Shown here one piece after another: positions 8,708 through 15,720 of a DNA stretch of 26,487 nucleotides. Numbering within the stretch: position 1 is the first letter of the stretch; each line of letters opens with the position of its first letter. The position numbers and the translations under genes were made by a program. The notes under the pieces were generated by a model. It did no database searches, had not been told where the DNA came from, and worked only from the letters and a program-made list of their open reading frames with translations. The DNA is from Myxococcales bacterium (GTDB lineage Bacteria; Myxococcota; Polyangia; Polyangiales; Polyangiaceae), in NCBI GenBank assembly GCA_003151595.1, contig PLXW01000168.1, positions 3,397 to 29,883 on the forward strand. Reading direction: 5' to 3'.

Positions 8708-9703
8708 CTATCTTGGAATCCGCGCGTGGCGGGCGCGCATGCGGCGGCGTGTCATCATCGCACCTGCGATCACGCAGAACGTAGCGAGCGCGACCCGGCT
8801 GTCGTTCACGTCGCTCGCGGCGCTCGCGCCGTCGCCGTTTCGGTCGTCGTGCGCGCCTATCGTCGTCTTCACGCACGCTTTCGAAGCGGGCGCGGCGCAC
8901 TGCGTGGAGAAGCCGTGACGCGGGGTGGGGTCACATGCTCCTTCCAGGAACGGCGTGCCGATGCTCGTCGTGCGCGTGCCGTCGGGTGGGTAGATGGTGC
9001 AGATGCCGCTCACGTCGTCTTCGGTGAGATCGCGCATCGACGTCTGTCCGGGTTGGTAGTGCGCGTACATCGTCGCGCGGCCGTCGCCTGAATGGGCGAG
9101 GCCCAGGAAGTGACCCGTTTCGTGCGTCACTATGCTGAGGAAGTCATAGGCGTCGTCGGCGACGGGGTCGTTGACGACGATGGGGGTCACGGTCGTGTTC
9201 ACTTCCATGTCCGCGTCGTAGATCTCGCCGGTGTCGGGGTCGTACGTCACGGTGGTGAGCGCGAGCGTGTTCGATGAGTCGTGGTACGGCCACACGTCGT
9301 CGTGGAACGTGATGACGTGCTGGTTCGGCTGGTCCTGGTTGTACTGGACCAGCGCGCAATCGACCGGCCCTTCATCGCGCACGTCGATGCTCACGCGCGA
9401 TGCGCCGGCGTCAGGCGCGCTGCACGGAGTTCCAGTCCACTGTGCGAACGCGGTGGCGATCGATTGCTCGGCCTGGACGAGCGTGACCTGCTTGCTTGCG
9501 CTCTTCTGGATGCTGTAGCCGACGCAAGCGTTCCTCCACCAGAGGACGTTCCCCTCGCTGAAGCAGCCGTCGGTGGGGATGAAGTCGGCGGGGACGGAGA
9601 CCGTGGTCGTGCGACAGAAGGCGTGCGCGTCCGGTGCGAGCGTGATCGCGAAGGAGCCTAGAGCGAGCGACGCGACGATCGCGCGCGAGCCGAGACGGGC
9701 CAT
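8708..9703 (-). CDS. Secreted matrixin-family zinc metalloprotease with C-terminal membrane tail
   Basis: A 331-residue exported protease. ATG 9703 was chosen: GAGG lies 10 bases upstream (9717-9714), and it gives a clean signal peptide ending AHA (residue 28). An upstream ATG at 9739 would add 12 residues and overlap the preceding gene by 14 bases. The catalytic metzincin motif is HETGHFLGLAH (His194, Glu195, His198, His204), with a Met-turn at TMY (Met212). Many cysteines (FCRT, DGCF, NACVG, GTPC, VDCAL, GICT) suggest disulfides. The C-terminus has a Cys (KACVK), a low-complexity stretch, a short hydrophobic helix (VALATFCVIAGAMM) and RRRMRAR, a three-part layout like bacterial surface-sorting tails. 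It is a tandem paralogue of the upstream gene. Substrate unknown. Confidence 0.9.
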   Translation of the reverse strand: MARLGSRAIVASLALGSFAITLAPDAHAFCRTTTVSVPADFIPTDGCFSEGNVLWWRNACVGYSIQKSASKQVTLVQAEQSIATAFAQWTGTPCSAPDAGASRVSIDVRDEGPVDCALVQYNQDQPNQHVITFHDDVWPYHDSSNTLALTTVTYDPDTGEIYDADMEVNTTVTPIVVNDPVADDAYDFLSIVTHETGHFLGLAHSGDGRATMYAHYQPGQTSMRDLTEDDVSGICTIYPPDGTRTTSIGTPFLEGACDPTPRHGFSTQCAAPASKACVKTTIGAHDDRNGDGASAASDVNDSRVALATFCVIAGAMMTRRRMRARHARIPR

Positions 9704-9725
9704 GACGCGGTCGCCTCTGGCGCCG

Positions 9726-11360
9726 CTAGCGCGATCCATGAATCCGGACCCACGCGGCGGTGACGTCGCGCACTCCGTCTTCGATCGGGCGCTTGTGGAG
9801 GACGTCGGTCGCGAGAGGCGCGCCCGAGGCCATGCCGCTCATCGCGCGGCTCCGGGAGATCTGCACCACGCGCTCGCGCGGCGTTGGCACCTCGGCCCCG
9901 ACGCCCGAAGCGCGAATGAACCGCTGCGTCTTCTGCGCGTCTTGCACGATCGGGAACTGCCCCTGGGCGCGCGCGGTCACGACGTACACGCCGGGACCTT
10001 CTTCGCTCAGCGGTTGTATGAAGAGAAGCCCCGGCCTTCCGACGGTGAGCACCGGTTCGCCGTCGACCATCTGCCCGACCTTGCCGACGACGCCGCCCAT
10101 GGTGCGGACCCACGGATCGTTCTCGACCGCGCCGGCCACAGAGCGATCGACGTGCACGCGCGTGAACGTATAGATGCGCCCGTTCTCCCAGACCGATCGC
10201 TGCTCCATCGGCGTGACGAGCGCGGCGCCCGTCGAGTCTCGTACGAGCTCGTCGAAGAGCACCGTGATGACGACGCTGGCGTGCGCTTCGCGTTCCGCGG
10301 CGACGCCGGCGAACGTTGCGCCTGCGACTGCGACGAAGGAGCAGGTGAGAAACGCTCGAACGCCGTTCAGTCTCCGCATTCCGAAAAGCGTAGCGCGACG
10401 GCGAGCGATCGCTAACGCCAATAGGATGATCGCCGCGACGATCGCGTTGCGGCGTGCGCTAGCGTCATTCGCTCCCGCTGGCGTCGCAATCGTGCACCCG
10501 CTGCCGCTCTGCACCGCGCCGACCGGCCCGCATTCGGTGCCGAACCCCGCTTTCGGCGCCGCGCTGCACGCGGATTGCTGAACCGAGACGGGGTTCACCG
10601 TCCCACCCTGATTCTGGTCGGTGACGCGCTCGCCGCTGGGCAAGTAGATCGAGCAGATGCCGCCGACGTCGTCCGGCGTGAGCGTCGTCGAGCCGGGCTG
10701 GTAGCGCCAGTACATGACTGCGCTGCTGGTCGGCGAGTGCGCGAGGCCGAGGAAGTGCCCGGATTCGTGGGTGATGATGCTCTCGAGATCGTACGAGCCG
10801 GACGGGACGGGCGTCGTCGTGACGATCGAGTGCTGCGCCGTGTTGATCTCCATGTCGGCGTCGAGGATCTCGCCGGTGTCGGTGTCGAACGTGACGGTCG
10901 TCAGCGCGAGCGTGTTGTACTCGTCCGAGTGCGGCCAGTTGGCGTCGCGGAACATGATCGTGTGCTGGTTCGGACCGGCTTCGCTGAACTGGACCTTGTC
11001 GCACGCGACCGGACCTTCGTCTTGGGCCACGATGCTCGGCCCGCCGGTGGCTCCGCAGGAGGCCGCGCTCCACTTCGCGAACGCGCTCTGCGCGACTGCG
11101 TCGGCTGTGGCCCACGGGATCTTCTTGCTCGCGTCCTGCTGAACGCTGAAGCCCACGCAGGCGTTGGCCCACCACAGCGGGATGTAGTCGGTGCCCGCCG
11201 GCGGCTGGTAGCATCCGTCGTTCGGGTTGTACGAGGCGGTGATCGGCTCCGTAATCGTGCGGCAGTAGGCGTCGGCCGACGCCGGAGCGAGAAGCGCGAG
11301 AGCCGCGAGCGAGAGAGCGCCTGCGCGCACGACGGCGCGCGGCCAAAAGCGAAGCGTCAT
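9726..11360 (-). CDS. Secreted matrixin protease fused in frame to a second signal-peptide-bearing secreted protein
   Basis: One uninterrupted 544-codon frame with two protein-like halves. Residues 1-327: signal peptide ending ASADA, a matrixin domain with HESGHFLGLAH (His198, Glu199, His202, His208) and Met-turn VMY (Met216), then a tail with GSGC, hydrophobic helix NAIVAAIILLALAIA and RRR, where a matrixin of this type should end. Residues 328-544 begin MRRLNGVRAF and form a second signal peptide ending EAHA (361), followed by a ~180-residue domain (SVVITVLFDELVRDSTGAAL, VRTMGGVVGKVGQMVDGEP, GRPGLLFIQPL) of unknown function. No stop separates them; GGA precedes the internal ATG at 10379. 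The second half may also be made from that ATG. The gene lies 28 bases after the FabH-like gene. Either a true fusion or a lost stop codon is possible. Confidence 0.85.
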   Translation of the reverse strand: MTLRFWPRAVVRAGALSLAALALLAPASADAYCRTITEPITASYNPNDGCYQPPAGTDYIPLWWANACVGFSVQQDASKKIPWATADAVAQSAFAKWSAASCGATGGPSIVAQDEGPVACDKVQFSEAGPNQHTIMFRDANWPHSDEYNTLALTTVTFDTDTGEILDADMEINTAQHSIVTTTPVPSGSYDLESIITHESGHFLGLAHSPTSSAVMYWRYQPGSTTLTPDDVGGICSIYLPSGERVTDQNQGGTVNPVSVQQSACSAAPKAGFGTECGPVGAVQSGSGCTIATPAGANDASARRNAIVAAIILLALAIARRRATLFGMRRLNGVRAFLTCSFVAVAGATFAGVAAEREAHASVVITVLFDELVRDSTGAALVTPMEQRSVWENGRIYTFTRVHVDRSVAGAVENDPWVRTMGGVVGKVGQMVDGEPVLTVGRPGLLFIQPLSEEGPGVYVVTARAQGQFPIVQDAQKTQRFIRASGVGAEVPTPRERVVQISRSRAMSGMASGAPLATDVLHKRPIEDGVRDVTAAWVRIHGSR

Positions 11361-11388
11361 GCCCGCAGGATAGCGCGAGCGCGAGCCC

Positions 11389-12450
11389 CTACCAGCGCAC
11401 GAGGCAGCAACCCCAGTGGATGCCGGCGCCGAGCGCGAGGAGCATGTTCAGCTCGCCCTTTTTCAGCTTGCCGGCGCGCGTCTGCTCGTCGATGAGGATC
11501 GGGATCGTCGCCGCGCTCGTGTTGCCGAAGCGATCGATGTTCATCGGCATCTTCTCGGGCGAGACCTTGAGGTGCTCGCGTACGTTGTCGTTGATGCGCT
11601 GGTTCGCCTGGTGGGCGAGGAACCAGTCGATCTGATCGATCGTGAGCCCCTGCTCCTTGCACAGCGCGCGCGCCGCTTCGGGGAGCTTCGTGACCGCGAA
11701 CTTGAAGAGCTCTTTGCCGTCCATGCGCGGGATGTGCGCCTGCTCGTCGAAGTGATCCTTCTTCCAGTACGGGCGCGTTCGAAAGCCGCCGCCCGGCACG
11801 TAGAGGAGCTTCGCGCCGCGGCCGTCCGTGTGGATCTTCATGCCGCGGAGACCCGCGTCGCGATCCGTCGCGCGGAAGACGAGCGCGCCGGCGCCGTCGC
11901 CGAAGAGGACCGCGAGGGCGCGGTGCGCGTTGGCGCGTTCGCGCGCTTCGGGCGTGACCGCGCGATCGCTCTCGCCCATCAGGACGTCCCAGTCGTCCCA
12001 CGGCATGAAGCCGGCGTGCGCTTCGGCGCCGACGAAGAGGATGGTCTTGGCCGCGCCGCTCTTGATGAGGCCGTCGATGATCTGGATGCCGAAGAGCATC
12101 GCGCCGCACTGCTGGCGGATGTCGAGCGCGGGGATGCCGTCGATGCCGAGCTTCGCGCCGACGAGCGCCGCCGAGCCGGGGAACACGTAGTCCGGCGTCA
12201 TCGTGGCGAAGACGATGTAATCGATGTCTTTTGGCGTGAGCCCCGCCGCTTCGATCGCCCGCTTCGACGCCTCGGTGCCGAGGTCGCTGGCGCCGATCCC
12301 TTCGGGCGCGTAATGGCGTTGACGAATGCCGGACCGTTTGAAGATCCATTCGTCGGACGTGTCCATCACGCGGGCCAGGTCGGCGTTGGTGACGGGGCGG
12401 CCGGGGACGTAGTGGCCTGTGCCTATGATCTCGAAGCCGATTTGGTTCAT
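11389..12450 (-). CDS. 3-oxoacyl-ACP synthase III (KAS III / FabH-like)
   Basis: A 353-residue thiolase-fold condensing enzyme that in FabH starts fatty acid synthesis by joining acetyl-CoA to malonyl-ACP. The catalytic triad is present: Cys115 (DIRQQCGAMLFG), His280 (FLAHQANQRI) and Asn310 (FGNTSAATIPIL). Other signatures are TSDEWIFKRSGIRQRHYA near the N-terminus, VLFGDGAGALVF and the C-terminal ALGAGIHWG. It is longer than E. coli FabH (317), and the Cys context differs from the usual AACAGF, so the substrate may not be acetyl-CoA and the gene symbol is left blank. It sits 75 bases after nadK on the same strand and has no fatty-acid genes beside it. It may be a KAS III for a starter unit of a lipid or secondary metabolite. 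Confidence 0.9.
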   Translation of the reverse strand: MNQIGFEIIGTGHYVPGRPVTNADLARVMDTSDEWIFKRSGIRQRHYAPEGIGASDLGTEASKRAIEAAGLTPKDIDYIVFATMTPDYVFPGSAALVGAKLGIDGIPALDIRQQCGAMLFGIQIIDGLIKSGAAKTILFVGAEAHAGFMPWDDWDVLMGESDRAVTPEARERANAHRALAVLFGDGAGALVFRATDRDAGLRGMKIHTDGRGAKLLYVPGGGFRTRPYWKKDHFDEQAHIPRMDGKELFKFAVTKLPEAARALCKEQGLTIDQIDWFLAHQANQRINDNVREHLKVSPEKMPMNIDRFGNTSAATIPILIDEQTRAGKLKKGELNMLLALGAGIHWGCCLVRW

Positions 12451-12525
12451 CTGACCCGCGCCGGTTTAATGCTCGGCGGGCCAAAAGACCACGTCCTTTC
12501 CGAGGCGTGAGGCTGCCGCGCGGCG

Positions 12526-13458
12526 TCAGGTGCGCGGACGCGGCTGTTTGTGGCCGTTTCGTGCGAGCCCCAGGATCGTCAGCGTTTCGTCAGACCGCCG
12601 GAGGACCACGCGATCGCCCATCCCGAGGTCGTGCTCGCCCTGGTTGCCGTCGAGGAAAATCTTCGCCTGGCGCATCTTGCACGCGAGCTCGAGGCGTCCC
12701 GATTCGTCGATGAGGCCGACCACCAGGCGCGGCGGCTTTCCCCCTCCGAAGAGGCCGCCGAGGTACGGCTCGCGGACGACGTACTGGATCTTCGTGGACG
12801 TGAGCGGGAGCACGCGGCCTCCGGCGCTTCGCTGGGCGGCGGTCGATCCGGCGGCGGGGCCGATCCACATGCCGCTCGATTTCTGCTCTTCGGTCTTGGT
12901 GCGCGCCGTCTTGCTGCCGCTCGTGATCGTGAGGATGTAGCGCGACGTGGCCGCGGGAGAGGCGTGGCAGAAGAGCGCTTCGTTGAGCACGCGGTTGTGG
13001 AGCACGCGATCGTTCACCTCGACCCGCATGCGCGTGAGCGTGACGCCGCGGAGCTTGCCGGTAATGGCGGCTTCGAGCGTCGCGCGAACGGTTCCCTTCG
13101 TCGCCGCGCAGAAGAAGCCGACCGACGATCCCGGCGAGCTGTTCACGCCGAGGAGCGCGCCGCTCTTTCCGATCTGGTGCGACGCGCCGAGCACGGTGCC
13201 GTCGCCGCCGACGGTGATCACGAGATCGAAGTGGCCGTGAATCGGCGTGCGTGAGCCCTCGTAGTAGATGGCGTGGAGGCCCAGCGCGTCGATGGCGTCG
13301 CGCACTTCGCGCTCGGTCTCCATGTGGTCGTCGTGCGACCGCCGCATGCGACGCACCGTCGCGTCGCCGGCGTCGAGGAGCTTCCCGACGCGCGCGTCGC
13401 CCCCTTCGGCCACGAACGTCCGGTACGACGTGCGCTTGGCGAGGACGGCGATGCGCAT
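12526..13458 (-). CDS. nadK: NAD kinase
   Basis: A 310-residue enzyme that phosphorylates NAD to NADP with ATP or polyphosphate. The family motif VGGDGTVL is at residues 83-90 (GGDGT 84-88), followed by LGVNSSPGSSVGFF, the NE pair in LNEALF (Asn158, Glu159), and the substrate loop GMWIGPAAGSTAAQRSAGG (GST 203-205). The start ATG at 13458 shares its A with the TGA of the Nudix gene (TGATG), so translation is probably coupled. The longer open frame to 13803 is a shadow over the Nudix gene. The segment TSGSKTARTKTEEQKS (~179-193), just before the substrate loop, looks like a charged insertion. The C-terminal end carries a basic tail (NGHKQPRPRT). Confidence 0.93.
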   Translation of the reverse strand: MRIAVLAKRTSYRTFVAEGGDARVGKLLDAGDATVRRMRRSHDDHMETEREVRDAIDALGLHAIYYEGSRTPIHGHFDLVITVGGDGTVLGASHQIGKSGALLGVNSSPGSSVGFFCAATKGTVRATLEAAITGKLRGVTLTRMRVEVNDRVLHNRVLNEALFCHASPAATSRYILTITSGSKTARTKTEEQKSSGMWIGPAAGSTAAQRSAGGRVLPLTSTKIQYVVREPYLGGLFGGGKPPRLVVGLIDESGRLELACKMRQAKIFLDGNQGEHDLGMGDRVVLRRSDETLTILGLARNGHKQPRPRT

Positions 13459-14114
13459 CACGCCTGCTCCGCGAAGCGGCGGAGCGCGAGCTCGGTCTTG
13501 CCGTCGCGCAGATCGCCCGCGCGGCATCGCGCGAGCAGCTGCGCCAGCGGGCGCTTCACGATCGCCGCGCCTCGCTCGAGCGCCGAGCCGTCTTCGGTGG
13601 GGACGCCGCGCTTCACGTCGGTGACGTCGATGCAGAAGAAGTGCTGGCGCTCGGCGATGAACCCGGGCGCTACCCAGACCCACGGTCCGAGGTCCACGAG
13701 CGACGAGGTGGCCACCTCGAAGCCGAGCTCCTCGTGGAGCTCGCGCGCGGCGGCGTCGCGCGGCGTCTCGTGGGGATCGATGATCCCGGCGGGGAGCTCC
13801 CACAAGTTGCCGTCGTCGACGCCGAACCCTTCGCGCAGGATCAGCGGGGCGCGTACCGCCGATCGCACGTAGATTTCGCAGTCTCCGGCGACGCGCTCGT
13901 AGGCCAGCAGAACCACGGCGTCGATCGCGTCGCGCACGACGACGTCGTACGCGAACGCTTCGCTCTTCGAGCCGTCGGGGTAGCGCGCGACGAGATCCAG
14001 GCGCCGCACGTTGACGAACCCGCCGCTGGCGCGCGACGAAGACGTGCGATCGCGCGCCACATCGATCGCGATGCGCGGTGGCATTGGAAGGGGCGGCGGC
14101 GGCTCGGCGGACAT
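13458..14114 (-). CDS. Nudix hydrolase, ADP-ribose pyrophosphatase-like
   Basis: A 218-residue Nudix enzyme. The Nudix box is complete: G110-x5-E116-x7-R124-E125-L126-x-E128-E129-x-G131, seen as GIIDPHE...RELHEELGF, preceded by NLWELPAG, a run typical of ADP-ribose/NDP-sugar pyrophosphatases. Such enzymes cut ADP-ribose to AMP and ribose-5-phosphate. Overlap with nadK (TGATG) links it to NAD turnover, which supports the ADP-ribose guess without proving it. The N-terminus (PPPPLPMPP) is Pro-rich, and ATG 14084 is an alternative start. Neither start has a clear Shine-Dalgarno sequence; a 7-base hairpin ends 4 bases upstream of the chosen ATG. Confidence 0.9.
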   Translation of the reverse strand: MSAEPPPPLPMPPRIAIDVARDRTSSSRASGGFVNVRRLDLVARYPDGSKSEAFAYDVVVRDAIDAVVLLAYERVAGDCEIYVRSAVRAPLILREGFGVDDGNLWELPAGIIDPHETPRDAAARELHEELGFEVATSSLVDLGPWVWVAPGFIAERQHFFCIDVTDVKRGVPTEDGSALERGAAIVKRPLAQLLARCRAGDLRDGKTELALRRFAEQA

Positions 14115-14118
14115 GGGG

Positions 14119-14135
14119 ACTCGCGAGACGCGAGT
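14119..14135. promoter_or_regulatory. Hairpin ACTCGCG-AGA-CGCGAGT in the Nudix leader
   Basis: Perfect 7-base arms with a 3-base loop, ending only 4 bases (CCCC on the minus strand) before the Nudix start codon, exactly where a ribosome binding site should be. It could lower translation of the Nudix-nadK pair or bind a regulator. It lies 64 bases beyond the RCC1 gene stop, so a Rho-independent terminator was considered, but no T-run follows. Confidence 0.5.
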
Positions 14136-14199
14136 GAGGTGCGACCGAGAGTAGTGGTGCCCGACCGCAGCATCAACAAGTGGGCATCGAAGAGGCGCG

Positions 14200-15648
14200 C
14201 TACCAGGGGAGGACGCTGACCGGCGCGTAGCGCGTGACGATCGTGCCGTCGCCCAGCTCGCCGCTGTCGTTCTGTCCCCAGCAATGCACCGCGCCTTCGT
14301 TGTCGAGCGCGCACGTGTGCGCCTGACCGGCGGCGATCGCGGTGATGTTGCTCAAGCCCAGCACTGCCGTCGGGTAGACGCTCGACGCGGCGACTGTGTC
14401 GTTGCCGAGCTGGCCGTACGAGTTGTTCCCCATGCAGAAGACGTATCCGCCGCTGCTCGCGACCGCGCAGGCGTGGGCCATTCCGACGTTCCCGCTGCTC
14501 AGCGCCATCGTCGACACGAACGGGAGCTTGATCGGCTGGGTCGGCGTCGTGACCGCGGTCGTGTTGCCCATGCCGAGCTCTCCGTACGCGTTCGCGCCGG
14601 CGCACCGGACGGTCCCGTCGATCAGGAGCGCGCACTCGAAAGAGGTCGGCCGGTCCGAGGTCTCCGTCCCGGTGAACACCTGTGTGGCCCCGATGGGCGC
14701 CAGCACGAGCGTAGGAGTCGCGACGCAGTAGGCCTTCCCTTGACCCGTGATCCAACATCCGGCCATCCCACCGGAGGCCGCACCGGCCGCGATGAACGTC
14801 GTCGGTGTCGGATTGGTCGGGAGTGGAAGGAACTGGAACATCGCGTTCTGCGGATCCGAAAACTCGCCGTAGGAGCCGTTCACCACGAAACCCATTTGCT
14901 GTCCTTGCGCGCTGATTTGCGACGCGCGGGCGTACGGGAAAGCGACGGGCGGAGTGACCGTTCCGGGGGTCGCGCCGTCGAACTCTCCGTGGTCGAGGCC
15001 CCAGCACATCATGCTGTGGTCGCTGCGAAGCGCGCAGGCGAAGCCGTCGCCGGCGGCGACCTGCGTGACGTTCGTGACTCCGGGGACGACGACCGGCGTG
15101 GCGGAGGACGTCGGCGACGCGAACCCGAACTGGCCGGTGTCGTTGGCGCCCCAGGCGCGCACCGATCCGTCGGCGAGCACGGCGTACGACGTCTGCTTGG
15201 CGGTCGCGATTCCGATCGCGGCCTGCGAGAACGTCACCGCTCCGGAGCCTTGCGCTAGGGGGCGGAGCACGATCGGAATCTGCGTCGCTACGCCTGCGAC
15301 CACCGTCGCTTGCACCGGTTCGGCGACCCAGCCGGGGGTCCCCACGCCCGGACAGGCCGTGTTGTAGGCGTTCGCCGTGACGGTGATGGCGCCGGGGCCG
15401 AGGCTTCCAAAGTCGATCGACGTCGTCGTCGCCGGAGCCGTGACCGTCGCGGAGACGGTCTCGGAGTCTGCGCCCGTCACCGTCGCGACGATGCATTCCG
15501 CGCCCAACGGGATCGGACCCACGACGATCAGCGGAGAGCCGACCTGTGATTCGTTCGTCGCGCCCGAGGGCGAGTCCGGATTCGGACCGCTGCACGCGAC
15601 GGAGGTGGAGAGACAGGCGAGCAGAGCGACGAGCGAGGTGGAACGCAT
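14200..15648 (-). CDS. RCC1-repeat surface lipoprotein
   Basis: A 482-residue exported protein. The N-terminus has a hydrophobic signal (SLVALLACLSTSVAC) with Cys19 as probable lipid site, although Ser at -3 is not ideal. Residues ~30-140 form an Ig-like or linker region rich in Val/Thr (ADSETVSATVTAPATTTSIDF). Residues ~150-482 hold RCC1-type beta-propeller blades, recognised by the pattern CAL-DG-V-CWG-N-GELG: YAVLADGSVRAWGANDTGQFG, FACALRSDHSMMCWG, FECALLIDGTVRCAGANAYGELG, HACAVASSGGYVFCMGNNSYGQLG and HTCALDNEGAVHCWGQNDSGELG. One central blade is degenerate. Such propellers bind proteins; no enzyme role is implied. It diverges from the beta-propeller lipoprotein gene, and both are predicted surface proteins. 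Confidence 0.9.
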   Translation of the reverse strand: MRSTSLVALLACLSTSVACSGPNPDSPSGATNESQVGSPLIVVGPIPLGAECIVATVTGADSETVSATVTAPATTTSIDFGSLGPGAITVTANAYNTACPGVGTPGWVAEPVQATVVAGVATQIPIVLRPLAQGSGAVTFSQAAIGIATAKQTSYAVLADGSVRAWGANDTGQFGFASPTSSATPVVVPGVTNVTQVAAGDGFACALRSDHSMMCWGLDHGEFDGATPGTVTPPVAFPYARASQISAQGQQMGFVVNGSYGEFSDPQNAMFQFLPLPTNPTPTTFIAAGAASGGMAGCWITGQGKAYCVATPTLVLAPIGATQVFTGTETSDRPTSFECALLIDGTVRCAGANAYGELGMGNTTAVTTPTQPIKLPFVSTMALSSGNVGMAHACAVASSGGYVFCMGNNSYGQLGNDTVAASSVYPTAVLGLSNITAIAAGQAHTCALDNEGAVHCWGQNDSGELGDGTIVTRYAPVSVLPW

Positions 15649-15665
15649 CTGCGGTGTCTAGCAAC

Positions 15666-15688
15666 GGTGACGTGATCGGCATGTCACC
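15666..15688. promoter_or_regulatory. Imperfect dyad GGTGACGTG-N5-CATGTCACC in a divergent promoter region
   Basis: Nine-base arms with a single mismatch flank ATCGG, within the 72 bases that separate the RCC1 lipoprotein gene (minus) from the beta-propeller lipoprotein-kinase pair (plus). The 6-base outer arms GGTGAC/GTCACC are perfect. Placement and symmetry fit an operator for a dimeric regulator that could control both directions; the regulator is unknown. Confidence 0.5.
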
Positions 15689-15720
15689 CAACTGCGCGAC
15701 ATCGGATAGCCTGAGCCTCG

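Noticed and set aside
8577..8900. Small Arg-rich open frame on the minus strand
   Set aside because: It overlaps the 3' end of the matrixin gene in another frame and has no motif or ribosome binding site.
9704..9739. Longer N-terminus for the downstream matrixin (ATG 9739)
   Set aside because: It would overlap the preceding gene by 14 bases, has no clear ribosome binding site, and puts charged residues before the signal peptide. Kept only as an alternative.
12515..12524. 10-base palindrome GCCGCGCGGC next to the nadK stop
   Set aside because: No loop and no T-run. Palindromes of G and C this short are expected by chance in this composition.
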